Assembly (NCBI GenBank): GCA_942490535.1
Contig: CALNXQ010000008.1
Coordinates: forward strand, 496,001-560,000
Origin: JAEINY01 sp942490535
GTDB lineage: Bacteria > Bacteroidota > Bacteroidia > Bacteroidales > Marinilabiliaceae
DNA: 64,000 nucleotides
Direction: 5' to 3'
Made by a program: the position numbers and the translations under genes. Of the stretch, positions 16,911 to 26,706 are shown one piece after another (the first letter of the stretch is position 1; each line of letters begins with the position of its first letter). A model generated the notes under the pieces. The model did no database searches. It saw only the letters and a list, made by a program, of their open reading frames with translations, and was not told the DNA's origin.

Positions 16911-18464
16911 ATGTTCAAAGTAATTAAAAAAAAACCGGTTCTATTTTGTATTTTAACTTTGGCTGTTATTTTGAGATTTGTTTTGTCCATCCAAAAGGAG
17001 TTTTTCCCTGATGAGCTTTATGGTCTTGTTGCCTCCACGAACATCTTTAAAAATGGTTATGCTGCTCAGCCTTCCGGTACCTACTATGTACTGGGTGGTC
17101 CAATTGTTTATATACATGCCCTAATAATTAAACTATTTGGATACACAGAGGGCTGGGTTCGGCTCCCTGGTCTTATATGCTCTTTCTTTGGCCTCTGGTT
17201 TTTCTATCGCGTGGGAAGACAAATATTTGAATCCAAAATTGCCCTATTAGCTCTCTTACTTGCTGCATTGGATATTGATTTAATAACATGGGGGGCGGCA
17301 TACACAAAACCCTATTCTGTAACTCCGGCGATTGTATTTATAATTTTATATCTACTAGCAAAGGATCATAAGTCAACAGAGTCCAAACACCTGTGGGTTA
17401 TAAATATACTTGTCATTATTGGAATTTGGATTCACCCGCTATTTGTGCTATTTATCCCTGGTTTCGCTTTTGTTTACCTACTACTCAATCCTGATATTAA
17501 CTTTAAGTCACTTTTTTTGCATATTATTATACTTTCTTTAGGAATACTCGGAATCTATTTCATCAATTACATATCTAACCCTGGTTTATCAACATCTGCA
17601 ACACAAGTTGCCAAAAACCACACGCTAAATTCATTATCCGTGGGGCATATCTTTAATTTTTTAATAAACCTTGTCGCTCCTCAAGACTTTTCATCAAACG
17701 TTTTAAAAAAGCTTCTTCTCGTCCCTTATCTAAGTGTTTTATTAGGATCTCTTCTTTATCTTGCAAACTCTTTTAAAAGGATATTTAAGCATTCAAAAAG
17801 AATAAGAATGATAATTGCTCTATGTGTCTTTCTGCTTTCAGGTATTACCCTACACATGCTACTGCCCTCCTACCATTTTAGTTATATTTTACCATTGATG
17901 CCAGTTTTTTACCTGTTAGCCTCAGCCGGGCTAGTCGCGCTACTTAGAGCTGAATGGGTATCTACCATTTTCGAAAATAACTTAAAAAGAAACACTCATT
18001 TTTTTGGTTTTCCTAATTTGGCCCTTGGCACTTTTGTACTTTTGGTACTTGGCCTTACAGCAAGTAACTATATTAATGCATTAAAAAATGAAGGATGGAA
18101 AAATCCTTATTCCTATGTAAACAGAAATTGGCACCATGGCGATGCCATATTACAATCTAATGCATTAACGTATGCATTTGCAGTTGGTCCAAAACCTGCC
18201 ATGTACTATTATACTGAACATCCTGGAATTGGTATCCACAAAACAAATCAAGGAATGAAAGATCTCTTTGCTAATTCACCGTGGATTGGAGATAGCCTTA
18301 CCTTAATAAAAACAATAAAAAAACACCAAAGAGTATGGTTTATCTCACAACCAGGCAGTGAATACAACAATACACATTTCAAAAATACGCATCAAGTAAT
18401 AGAATCTGAATTAAGGCCAGTTTATAAATATAAAAACTACATAGTATATCTAAAAGAAAATTAA
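16911..18464 (+). CDS. GT39-like (ArnT/PMT family) membrane glycosyltransferase
   Basis: 517 residues, starting at ATG 16911, with about 11-12 transmembrane segments. The GT-C fold signature is FFPDELYGLV in the first periplasmic loop (acidic pair DE) and a GT39-like layout follows (AAQPSGTYYVLGGPIVYI, LPGLICSFFGLWFFYRVGRQI). Such enzymes use polyprenyl-phosphate sugars to glycosylate a lipid or polymer on the periplasmic side. The acceptor is unknown. Its stop codon abuts the start of the following epimerase gene with no gap. Confidence 0.8.
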   Translation: MFKVIKKKPVLFCILTLAVILRFVLSIQKEFFPDELYGLVASTNIFKNGYAAQPSGTYYVLGGPIVYIHALIIKLFGYTEGWVRLPGLICSFFGLWFFYRVGRQIFESKIALLALLLAALDIDLITWGAAYTKPYSVTPAIVFIILYLLAKDHKSTESKHLWVINILVIIGIWIHPLFVLFIPGFAFVYLLLNPDINFKSLFLHIIILSLGILGIYFINYISNPGLSTSATQVAKNHTLNSLSVGHIFNFLINLVAPQDFSSNVLKKLLLVPYLSVLLGSLLYLANSFKRIFKHSKRIRMIIALCVFLLSGITLHMLLPSYHFSYILPLMPVFYLLASAGLVALLRAEWVSTIFENNLKRNTHFFGFPNLALGTFVLLVLGLTASNYINALKNEGWKNPYSYVNRNWHHGDAILQSNALTYAFAVGPKPAMYYYTEHPGIGIHKTNQGMKDLFANSPWIGDSLTLIKTIKKHQRVWFISQPGSEYNNTHFKNTHQVIESELRPVYKYKNYIVYLKEN

Positions 18465-19415
18465 ATGATTGAAAATAAAACTATCTTCATCACAGGAGGG
18501 GCTGGATTCATTGCCAACACCCTAATTGCACGGTTAATCGAAAAAAATAATATCATTGTATTTGATAACTTCCACCGGGATACTCTTTCAGGAAGTACTT
18601 TTGCCAATCACCCGAATTTGACTGTCATTAAAGGTGATGTTCTGGATTATCAAAAAGTCTATGAGTCTATGGAAGGTGCCAACATTGTGGTGCACGCAGC
18701 AGCAATTGCCGGAATTCAAACAGTAATACAAAAACCGACCCATACCATGAGAGTAAACATGATCGGCACGGCAAACGTTTTGGAGGCTGCAAAACAAAGA
18801 AATATTCAAGATCGGATAATTGACTTTTCAACTTCCGAAGTATTTGGAAGTCGGGCCATAAATTCTAAGGAAGATGATGAAACTGTAGCAGGTTCAGCAG
18901 GTGAAGCAAGGTGGACATACGCAGTTAGCAAATTGGCTGGTGAACATTTATCTGTAGCCTATCATAAAGAGTTCGGCCTTCCAACTGTATCCATTCGCCC
19001 CTTTAACGTATATGGCCCTGGACAAACAGGAGAAGGTGCAATACAGATCTTTATTAAAAAAGCACTAAAAGACGAGGACATTACCATCTATGGTGATGGA
19101 AGTCAGATTAGAGCCTGGTGTTTTGTGGAAGATTTTGTAGAAGGATTGTTAAAATGTATAGAAGCTCCTAACGCTATTGGTCATTCATTTAACATTGGTA
19201 ATGCAAGAGCAGTGACTACCATTTATGGATTAGCACAAACAGTGTGTAGAGTATTAAACTCTAAATCTAACATCATTTTCAAACCGGCTTTATCTGCAGA
19301 TGTTGAATTACGGATTCCTTCAGTTGATAAATCTTTCAATTTATTGGATTTTAAAGCAAAAGTAGATCTGGAAGAAGGAATTATTAAAACAGCCCAATGG
19401 TTAAAAGAACAATAA
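18465..19415 (+). CDS. NAD-dependent epimerase/dehydratase (extended SDR)
   Basis: 316 residues, with ATG directly after the preceding stop. The nucleotide-binding motif is FITGGAGFIANTLIARLI, the catalytic pair is YAVSK with DFSTSEVFGS upstream, and RPFNVYGPGQ is the usual substrate loop. The family converts NDP-sugars (4-epimerisation or 4,6-dehydration). With the aminotransferase and acetyltransferase that follow, a pathway to an acylated amino sugar is plausible, but the exact sugar cannot be assigned. The next gene overlaps by 19 bases. Confidence 0.88.
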   Translation: MIENKTIFITGGAGFIANTLIARLIEKNNIIVFDNFHRDTLSGSTFANHPNLTVIKGDVLDYQKVYESMEGANIVVHAAAIAGIQTVIQKPTHTMRVNMIGTANVLEAAKQRNIQDRIIDFSTSEVFGSRAINSKEDDETVAGSAGEARWTYAVSKLAGEHLSVAYHKEFGLPTVSIRPFNVYGPGQTGEGAIQIFIKKALKDEDITIYGDGSQIRAWCFVEDFVEGLLKCIEAPNAIGHSFNIGNARAVTTIYGLAQTVCRVLNSKSNIIFKPALSADVELRIPSVDKSFNLLDFKAKVDLEEGIIKTAQWLKEQ

Positions 19416-20506
19416 AACTAGCCTCTCCTTCGATTACTGAAGAGGCTATTGATAAAGTTACTGAGGTATTACGGTCAGGTAATCTGGTACAAGGTAAGTA
19501 TGTCTCAGAATTTGAGCACGCCGTAACTCAGTATTTAAAAGTAAAGCATGCTATCATCGTCTCTTCTGGTACTGCTGCATTACACTTATCATTAAAAGCT
19601 TTGGATATACAACCGGAAGATGAAGTCATTGTTCCGGCTTTTACCTTCCCAGCGACAGCAAACGTAGTTGAGCTGGTGGGGGCAAAACCGGTACTTGTTG
19701 ATATCTCCTTAGAGGATTATTGCATCGATCCTGAATTGATAGAAAAGTTTATTACGCCAAAAACCAAGGCTATCATACCGGTTCATGAATTTGGTCAGGC
19801 TTCCAATATGGAGCAGATCATGACTATTGCAAAAAAACATCACTTAGCTATTATTGAGGATGCTGCATGTGCACTTGGAACGGAGTTTAATGGCCAAAAA
19901 ATTGGAACATTTGGTCAAGTAGGTTGTTTTAGCCTTCATCCACGGAAAGCGATTACCACAGGAGAAGGTGGTATCATTGTCACAAACGATGCTGACATTG
20001 CTCATCAACTCAATATATGGCGAAATCATGGCATTGAAAGATCTGAAAAAATTGATTTTGTGTTGCCTGGTTATAATTACCGTATGACTGATTTTCAAGC
20101 TGCTTTAGGCACCGATCAGTTAAAACATTTTGATACTACTTTAGCTTGCAGAAGTGAACAGGCTCGCCGTTATAAGGATTTACTGTCAAATGTTCCCAAT
20201 GTTAAGTTGCCAAAAGAATATGGAAACCGAAAAATGACCTGGCAGACCTTTCATGTCTTAATTAATAAAAACCAGACCAGGGAAATGTTACTCAGTGAAC
20301 TAAGAACCAAAGGTATTGAATGTAATATTGGTGCACAAGCGTTGCATGTTTTACAATATTATAAGAATAAATATCAATTTGAACCTGATAATTTCCCCAA
20401 TGCCTACAAAGCCTATACGCAAGGCTTAGCATTACCACTGGGACAACACCTCGAATCTGATGACATACCATACATTTGTAATGAATTAAAACGAATTATC
20501 GGTTAA
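19397..20506 (+). CDS. DegT/DnrJ/EryC1 sugar aminotransferase (second)
   Basis: 369 residues, starting at ATG 19397 inside the epimerase end. PLP features are VSSGTAALHLSLKALDI, IEDAACALGTEF and the lysine in LHPRKAITTGEGG. RNHGIERSEKIDF and YNYRMTDFQAALG are typical. It probably transaminates the keto sugar made by the adjacent SDR. It is clearly a different subfamily from the WbpE-like gene at 10679. Confidence 0.9.
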   Translation: MVKRTIKLASPSITEEAIDKVTEVLRSGNLVQGKYVSEFEHAVTQYLKVKHAIIVSSGTAALHLSLKALDIQPEDEVIVPAFTFPATANVVELVGAKPVLVDISLEDYCIDPELIEKFITPKTKAIIPVHEFGQASNMEQIMTIAKKHHLAIIEDAACALGTEFNGQKIGTFGQVGCFSLHPRKAITTGEGGIIVTNDADIAHQLNIWRNHGIERSEKIDFVLPGYNYRMTDFQAALGTDQLKHFDTTLACRSEQARRYKDLLSNVPNVKLPKEYGNRKMTWQTFHVLINKNQTREMLLSELRTKGIECNIGAQALHVLQYYKNKYQFEPDNFPNAYKAYTQGLALPLGQHLESDDIPYICNELKRIIG

Positions 20507-20519
20507 AACCTTGAAACTA

Positions 20520-21053
20520 ATGCAAACTATAGCTTTAAAACAATATAAGTCACATGGGGATGGGACTTTTACTGCGGATCAATTTCAACAGATGGGTGAC
20601 AATGTTATATTCGAAAATGGCGTATTAATATTCCATCCAGAAAACATTCAATTGGGAGAGAATGTCTATATAGGCCATAATACCATTTTAAAAGGCTATT
20701 ATAAGAATAGCATGAAGATTGGCGACAACACATGGATTGGTCAAGGGTGTTTCTTTCACAGTGCTGGTAATTTAACCATTGGTAAAGCAGTTGGAATTGG
20801 GCCAATGGTGAAAATTTTAACTTCAGAACATACATTTGACGATATTAATAAACCTGTCCTCTATCAACCAATTGAGTTTAAATCGGTTATTATAGAAGAT
20901 GGTGTGGATATAGGTACAGGTTCTACAATATTACCCGGTGTAACCATTGGTGAAGGAGCTGTAGTAGGTGCAGGATCTGTTGTAACAAAGGACATCGATA
21001 AATATGCCATTGCAGTGGGTGTACCTGCTAGGATAATTAAATACAGAAAATAA
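20520..21053 (+). CDS. Hexapeptide-repeat acetyltransferase
   Basis: 177 residues from ATG 20520; a TTG at 20511 is also in frame and would add three residues. The hexapeptide beta-helix is evident (IQLGENVYIGHNTILKG, MKIGDNTWIGQGCFF, VDIGTGSTILPGVTIG, GVPARIIKYRK). The likely role is O- or N-acetylation of the sugar made by the two preceding genes. It is cytoplasmic, with no signal sequence. Confidence 0.85.
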   Translation: MQTIALKQYKSHGDGTFTADQFQQMGDNVIFENGVLIFHPENIQLGENVYIGHNTILKGYYKNSMKIGDNTWIGQGCFFHSAGNLTIGKAVGIGPMVKILTSEHTFDDINKPVLYQPIEFKSVIIEDGVDIGTGSTILPGVTIGEGAVVGAGSVVTKDIDKYAIAVGVPARIIKYRK

Positions 21054-21067
21054 TTCTAATCATAAAC

Positions 21068-22597
21068 ATGCAAGTTCTACTCATATCAGTCATCATTCTG
21101 ATTATATATAAAGTCATTGCACTACTTCAATTTAAAGTCTCTAAACCCACCTCTGACCACGGCTATCATATTGGTCTGATTAACAGTATTAAGGAAAATA
21201 AACATCGATTTGTCTTAGGGCACAGAAATTACATTGAGAACAAAAATTTTATGTATCCTCAATTTTTTCATTGGATGTTGTCCTATATTCCCATCAATTG
21301 GATAAAGAATCACTATCAGAAGATTTCTCAAATAATTACTTTTTTTACCATCTATAGTCTGTTAGCCTTTGCTAAAATGATTCATACAGACTACAGCATT
21401 GGCATAGACCAAGATTATTTTCTTTTTCTGGTGGGCATTTTCTTTATTCTTACCCCTTTTAACTACCTCTTATGGAATGCAAAAAACAGGGGACTAAGTG
21501 TGAGAGCGTTTGGTTTATTATGTGCCTTTCTCTTTCAATTCGTTCTATACTTTTATGTAAAAACGAATTCTATCCACTTCTTAGTAATCCTTTGTTTAAT
21601 TGCACTTTTAATACTTCTCTCCAGCCAATTTGCTTTACAATTTATCCTTTTAAGCACACCAATTTACTGTTTGTTTTTTGGGAATTTTTATATTGCATTG
21701 CCGTTAGTGATAGCGCCTTTACTCTTCTTTATATTAATGCCAAGGGTGGCAAAAAGCTTTTTTATTGGTCAGTTTTGGCATAAATACATGTTCGTAAAAT
21801 TCCTTGCCCCTGTTTACTTTTTAAATAGAAGACCAAGCATATGGAGAGATTTCATCTATGACTTTTGGAAAAAAAGAGATTTAAAATACGTCCTTGATAA
21901 TGCATTTATAAGCATTTTTATATTTGTACCAATATTTTCTCTTGTGACCATCGACTTCATTTTTCACTTTACTGGTAATGACCACCTTCAAACCTTATAT
22001 ATATTTACATTTGTTCCTGCATTGATAACCATTATTACCTCCTTCAGGTTCTCGCGTTTTTTGGGTGAACCTGAAAGATACATCGAATTTTCATTACCCT
22101 TTGCAACGATAATAGGAATTATTGCAATGCCAAACCAAGTAGAATTAGTTATTTTGGCATATTCCTTCTTGCTTATAATTATCCATTTTTCACTTTATGG
22201 ATTTAACAACGAAAATATCTCATATCACCAAGCAACAAATAAACTTAAGCACTTCATTAATAAAAATGGGGCCGAAATTCCTAAGAAGCTATTGTTTTCA
22301 AACAACATATATTTCCTACACTATTTTATAGATGAACCTGACATTAAAATATTGATGCCTAACATTACTCATCCATATACAGCAAACATTCACTTTAAAA
22401 ACATTTGTCCAGCAGATTATGGTGTAATTAATGAACAGGAACTACTTCCTCTGATTTCTCATTTTAAGATAAACTGGTTCATTTTGGAAAACACACGATT
22501 AACAGCCGAAGAATTTCAACAACACCTCAATGGTTTAAATGTTAATCTTGTGGCCACTTTTGACTCTCTCACCCTATTCAATATTACTCATCCATAA
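21068..22597 (+). CDS. Polytopic membrane protein, possible GT-C glycosyltransferase
   Basis: 509 residues, starting at ATG 21068, with about 10-12 hydrophobic segments and a soluble C-terminal tail of ~120 residues. The loop after the first segment reads PTSDHGYHIGLINSI, with acidic/His residues at the position where GT-C enzymes carry a DE or DD pair. The C-terminal part with KILMPNITHPYT and WFILENTRL resembles a periplasmic domain. I do not recognise the exact family; Wzy or a lipid-sugar-dependent transferase are both possible. It is very AT-rich, like its neighbours. Confidence 0.6.
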   Translation: MQVLLISVIILIIYKVIALLQFKVSKPTSDHGYHIGLINSIKENKHRFVLGHRNYIENKNFMYPQFFHWMLSYIPINWIKNHYQKISQIITFFTIYSLLAFAKMIHTDYSIGIDQDYFLFLVGIFFILTPFNYLLWNAKNRGLSVRAFGLLCAFLFQFVLYFYVKTNSIHFLVILCLIALLILLSSQFALQFILLSTPIYCLFFGNFYIALPLVIAPLLFFILMPRVAKSFFIGQFWHKYMFVKFLAPVYFLNRRPSIWRDFIYDFWKKRDLKYVLDNAFISIFIFVPIFSLVTIDFIFHFTGNDHLQTLYIFTFVPALITIITSFRFSRFLGEPERYIEFSLPFATIIGIIAMPNQVELVILAYSFLLIIIHFSLYGFNNENISYHQATNKLKHFINKNGAEIPKKLLFSNNIYFLHYFIDEPDIKILMPNITHPYTANIHFKNICPADYGVINEQELLPLISHFKINWFILENTRLTAEEFQQHLNGLNVNLVATFDSLTLFNITHP

Positions 22598-22600
22598 TTT

Positions 22601-23449
22601 ATGAAGATTGCTATTCTCTATATTTGTACGGGTAAATACACAAAGTTCTGGAAGTCTTTCTATGAAAGTTCTGAAAAGTTCTTCCTTAAAGATCATAACA
22701 AGCAATATTTCGTATTTACTGATGCAAATTCATTGGAAAATGAAAACGATGATAATGTAACAAAAGTAGCCCAACAAAAACTTGGTTGGCCCTATGATAC
22801 ATTGATGCGGTTCGACATGTTTTTAAAAGTGAAAGATACACTGAAAAGCTATGATTACATCTATTTCCTTAATGCTAACATGTTATTTATTGAACCTGTC
22901 GCTGAAGAAGTATTTCCATCGGAGGAAGAAAATGGACTATTAGTAGTACACCACCCCTTATTCAATTGGGTAAAAAATAAAAAAGACTTCCCGTATGAGA
23001 GAAATAGTAAGTCATTAGCATATATCTCTGAAAGTAAAGGTTCTGCATACTATATGGGGGGGGTTAATGGTGGGAAAGCTAAATATTACCTCCAGCTCAT
23101 AAAAACTCTAAACCAAAACATTCATCTTGATTTAAAACGTAATATTATTGCCAAGTGGCATGATGAATCACATTTAAATAAGTATGTGTTTGATAAAAAA
23201 ATTAAAGCTTTGCCTTCATCATATGGCTGGCCAGAGGGATACTCCACTGAAAATAAATACTTTCCCAAAATTATCATCCGCGACAAGGAAAAATTTGGCG
23301 GCCACGATTTTTTGAGAGAATGCAAAAACTCTATTCCAGAAACAAGTGCTCAACCAACAAACTCCTTACTCATTCGATTATTAAAAAAGTTGAAAAACCG
23401 GATTTCAAATCATGTTCTCAAACCTATTTACAAACTCATTTATCATTGA
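22601..23449 (+). CDS. Glycosyltransferase family 6 (ABO-type alpha-1,3-Gal/GalNAc transferase homologue)
   Basis: 282 residues, starting at ATG 22601. GT6 landmarks are in order: AILYICTGKYTKFWKSFY, FVFTDAN, GWPYDTLMRFDMF, then FLNANMLFIEP, GGVNGGKAKYYL, KWHDESHLNKY and LPSSYGWPEGY. The metal-binding DXD of vertebrate ABO enzymes is NAN here, the NXN form known from bacterial GT6 proteins such as that of Bacteroides ovatus, which act without metal. Expected reaction: transfer of GalNAc or Gal in alpha-1,3 linkage to a fucosylated galactose. The next gene, overlapping by 38 bases, is an alpha-1,2-fucosyltransferase, which would make that acceptor. Confidence 0.9.
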   Translation: MKIAILYICTGKYTKFWKSFYESSEKFFLKDHNKQYFVFTDANSLENENDDNVTKVAQQKLGWPYDTLMRFDMFLKVKDTLKSYDYIYFLNANMLFIEPVAEEVFPSEEENGLLVVHHPLFNWVKNKKDFPYERNSKSLAYISESKGSAYYMGGVNGGKAKYYLQLIKTLNQNIHLDLKRNIIAKWHDESHLNKYVFDKKIKALPSSYGWPEGYSTENKYFPKIIIRDKEKFGGHDFLRECKNSIPETSAQPTNSLLIRLLKKLKNRISNHVLKPIYKLIYH

Positions 23450-24305
23450 AGTAGGTGGAGGCCTTGGCAATCAAATGTTTCAATATGCTTTTTACTTAAA
23501 CTTTAAAAAGTATCATAGAAATACCAAGATTGATGTAACCGGATATTCTAAAAACCAGATTCATAATAATTATGAGTTGGATAGAATATTCAAGATTCAA
23601 CCCATTTACGCTTGCTTATCGGAATTAGAAACCTTGCTCGACAAAAGACAAACCCTGTTGCACAAGGTGAAAAGAAAAATATGGGGTTACAGACCTCACC
23701 ATTATTATGAACACACCTTTAACTATGAATATAAACCCTGGATCTTTCATAAAAAACAACCAACCTTTCTCCAGGGATGTTGGTTAAGCTATAAATATTT
23801 TAGCGAAATAGAAGAAGAACTGGTCCAAACTTTTTCATTCCCACCTCTTCAGGAGAAACGAAACCTTGAACTGCATAAAGAAATAAGTGAAAAAGAAAGT
23901 GTGAGTATTCATATAAGAAGAGGGGATTATCTTAAAAGCCCGATTCACAAAGACATATGTGATGTTAATTATTATAAAAAAGCAATTCGTAAGCTCTATG
24001 AAATGCATTCTCAATGTTTTTTTATTCTTTTTTCTGATGATCCTCTGTGGACAAAAGACAATATCGTCCCCCTTCTAGAAAATAACTACAAGGTTGTGGA
24101 CTGGAACAGAGGCCATGAAAGTTATAGAGATATGCAATTAATGACCACCTGCAAACACAACATAATTGCCAACAGCACCTTCAGTTGGTGGGGGGCGTGG
24201 CTTAACCTATATAAAAACAAGATTGTTATTTCTCCTTCCAAGTGGTTCAATGTTGACTCATTAAACAATTTATCAATCATACCAGAAAACTGGATTCAAT
24301 TATAA
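23412..24305 (+). CDS. Alpha-1,2-fucosyltransferase (GT11)
   Basis: 297 residues. ATG 23412 lies inside the end of the GT6 gene. GT11 motifs are IEVGGGLGNQMFQYAFYL at the N-terminus, HIRRGDYLKSP (GDP-fucose binding) near residue 172, and NSTFSWWGAWL near the C-terminus. It transfers fucose from GDP-fucose to galactose in alpha-1,2 linkage. No GDP-fucose biosynthesis genes (gmd, fcl) are in the window. The overlap with GT6 suggests both act on the same glycan. Confidence 0.93.
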   Translation: MFSNLFTNSFIIEVGGGLGNQMFQYAFYLNFKKYHRNTKIDVTGYSKNQIHNNYELDRIFKIQPIYACLSELETLLDKRQTLLHKVKRKIWGYRPHHYYEHTFNYEYKPWIFHKKQPTFLQGCWLSYKYFSEIEEELVQTFSFPPLQEKRNLELHKEISEKESVSIHIRRGDYLKSPIHKDICDVNYYKKAIRKLYEMHSQCFFILFSDDPLWTKDNIVPLLENNYKVVDWNRGHESYRDMQLMTTCKHNIIANSTFSWWGAWLNLYKNKIVISPSKWFNVDSLNNLSIIPENWIQL

Positions 24306-24310
24306 CCTTT

Positions 24311-25462
24311 ATGCGTATACTATTTATATCTACATTAAGTCATACACCTTGGGGTGGATCTGAAGTCTTATGGGTAAATACAGCTAAAAAAGCTAAAAAT
24401 GAGGGGCATGATATTGCTGCCCTGGTTTACAAATGGCATTCCCAACCGGAGCATTACACAGATCTTTCATCACTTGGTATTCAGCTCATTTACAGACCTT
24501 CTAGCTTAAATAAAACTTCTCTGATTACTCGAATCATTAATAAGATTAAACCGGGTAAAAGTTTCAGAAATCTTTCAAAACAAATAGATACCTTTAAACC
24601 TGAAGTAATTATTATAAACCAGGGACACTCTTACGATATCGGATATAATGAACATTCTGCATTAATTGAAAAAATTAGAAAGGAGAAGATTCCTTTCCAT
24701 ATTATATGTCATAACAACACTGATTACAGTTATGTGCCGGAAGATGAGATTCGAAAAAAGGTAAAAAGTGTATATAAGCGGGCCAAGAGAGTATTATTTG
24801 TATCAGAACGCAATCGTCATATGGCTGAACTTAATCTACAACAACACCTTAATAACTCACAAGTCATTTCTAACAGTTTAAGTTTAGGGAATGGTCAAGA
24901 TGCACTATTACCCTACCCTAATGGAACTGATACAACACATTTTTCCATTGTAGCTAATCTCAAATGCTCACATAAGGGTCAGAATCTGATCTTTGATATA
25001 TTATCCGACGATGCCTGGAGAAATAAGAATTGGATTTTAAATTTATATGGCACAGGTGAAAATGAAAAGTACCTGAAAGATCTGGCAAAATTTCTTGGAA
25101 TATCACAAAAGGTCATTTTTCACGGTCATGTGAAGGATATAAAGAAAGTTTGGGAGACCAACCATATATTATTATTAGCTTCCTTTGGCGAAGGAATGCC
25201 TTTAGCCCTGCAGGAAGCCATGTTATGTGGAAGACCAGCCATTGTTACTGATGTGGGAGGAAACAGCGAATTAATTGTTGAAGGTCACACAGGTTTTCTT
25301 TCAGAAGGAACCACTAAGGGCGCATTTAATAGGGCAATGGAAAAAGCATGGGACCAAAAGGATAATTGGAAAAACATTGGACTAAATGCGCATCAGTTTG
25401 CCCTTGATAAAATTGATTTGACTCCCGAAAAAACCTTACTAAACATTATAAAAAACTCCTGA
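24311..25462 (+). CDS. GT4 family glycosyltransferase
   Basis: 383 residues, starting at ATG 24311, five bases after the fucosyltransferase. It is a GT-B fold retaining transferase with N-terminal FISTLSHTPWGGSEVLW, nucleotide-binding C-terminal half (VANLKCSHKGQNLIFDIL) and the EX7E motif in FGEGMPLALQEAMLCGRPAIV. It is a close relative of the 26703 gene, which shares PWGGSE and the HGHVKDIKKVWE-type segment; the pair flanks another GT4 gene. Confidence 0.9.
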   Translation: MRILFISTLSHTPWGGSEVLWVNTAKKAKNEGHDIAALVYKWHSQPEHYTDLSSLGIQLIYRPSSLNKTSLITRIINKIKPGKSFRNLSKQIDTFKPEVIIINQGHSYDIGYNEHSALIEKIRKEKIPFHIICHNNTDYSYVPEDEIRKKVKSVYKRAKRVLFVSERNRHMAELNLQQHLNNSQVISNSLSLGNGQDALLPYPNGTDTTHFSIVANLKCSHKGQNLIFDILSDDAWRNKNWILNLYGTGENEKYLKDLAKFLGISQKVIFHGHVKDIKKVWETNHILLLASFGEGMPLALQEAMLCGRPAIVTDVGGNSELIVEGHTGFLSEGTTKGAFNRAMEKAWDQKDNWKNIGLNAHQFALDKIDLTPEKTLLNIIKNS

Positions 25463-25464
25463 TT

Positions 25465-26706
25465 GTGCGCATCGCCTACATTTCATACGAATTCCCTCCG
25501 GATATAGGAAACGGGGGAATAGCTACATACAAGTTACAGATCTCGAAATTAATGCAACAACGCGGGCATGAGGTGGAGGTGTTTGCCGGTAGTCTGGACC
25601 GCACCATTTCAGAAAACTACCAGGGTGTTTTGGTACATCGCATTCATGTTGCTTCTGTTGAGGATTTTCGTATAAAAGTAGTTTCTAAATTTTCAGAACG
25701 CCATAAATATAAACCTTTTGACTTTTTTGAATCACCGGAAATCAATGGTAATGGTTACCATATTAAACAACGTTTCCCCTCATTGCCAATGGTCGTTAAA
25801 ATTCATATGCCAGTGGTACTGCAGTTGAGATTGTTAAACTTCTATACGCCAATTTTTAATAAGCTTAAATTTGTGGTGAGTAATCTTGTTAAGAAACAAA
25901 CCCTTAACTTAGGCCTATGGGGCAAACACGATAAAAACCAATTAAGTGACATCGATTATTTAACATGCAGAGATGCCAATATTATTACCGCTCCTTCACA
26001 AGCCATGAAAGATTGGGCTGTTAAATTTTGGAGAATTGACGAAAAACGAATAAAAGTGGTTCCTTTACCATTTGTACCTGATAAAAACTATTTGAATATA
26101 CCAATTGAATCAGATACTAAACGTGTTTTGTTTATTGGGAAATTGAATGTACACAAAGGTCTGGTAAATTTGACTAAGGCTATTCCTATTGTTTTAGAGC
26201 AATTTCCTGATGTAAAGTTCCGGTTTGTTGCCGGCGATGGTTCATCACACATAAAGGGTAAATCGATGAAAGAATATATGCAAGAGCACCTTTCGAAATG
26301 CATCGATAACATTGAATTTAGTGGTAGCGTCCCTTTAACGGAAATACCAAATCATCTTAGAGCATCAGATATGTGTGTATTTCCAAGCATCTGGGAGTGC
26401 TTTGGATTGGTAGTGTGTGAATCAATGGCAGCAGGCAGAGTTCCCATATTCAGCAAAATTGGAGGCATGAAAGAGATTGCCGACCATAACCAAACCGGAA
26501 TCATGATTAATCCACATAAACCTGAGGAAATAGCATCGGCTATTATTCATTTATTTAAGAATCCGGAACAGCGATATAAGTTGGCCCAAAATGCCCGGAA
26601 AATGATATTGGAAAAATACAACGAAGACAAGATTGGCCAACTCAACGAACAAGTATACAAGCGCCTTAAACAAAATACAAAATTACAACTCCTTGACTCA
26701 AAATGA
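25465..26706 (+). CDS. GT4 family glycosyltransferase
   Basis: 413 residues. GTG 25465 is two bases after the previous stop, and the N-terminus RIAYISYEFPPDIGNGGIATY is a typical GT4 start. The C-terminal half has RVLFIGKLNVHKGLVNL and the EX7E region WECFGLVVCESMAAGRVPIF. The product ends in the ATGA overlap with the next gene. Sugar and acceptor are not predictable. Confidence 0.9.
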   Translation: MRIAYISYEFPPDIGNGGIATYKLQISKLMQQRGHEVEVFAGSLDRTISENYQGVLVHRIHVASVEDFRIKVVSKFSERHKYKPFDFFESPEINGNGYHIKQRFPSLPMVVKIHMPVVLQLRLLNFYTPIFNKLKFVVSNLVKKQTLNLGLWGKHDKNQLSDIDYLTCRDANIITAPSQAMKDWAVKFWRIDEKRIKVVPLPFVPDKNYLNIPIESDTKRVLFIGKLNVHKGLVNLTKAIPIVLEQFPDVKFRFVAGDGSSHIKGKSMKEYMQEHLSKCIDNIEFSGSVPLTEIPNHLRASDMCVFPSIWECFGLVVCESMAAGRVPIFSKIGGMKEIADHNQTGIMINPHKPEEIASAIIHLFKNPEQRYKLAQNARKMILEKYNEDKIGQLNEQVYKRLKQNTKLQLLDSK

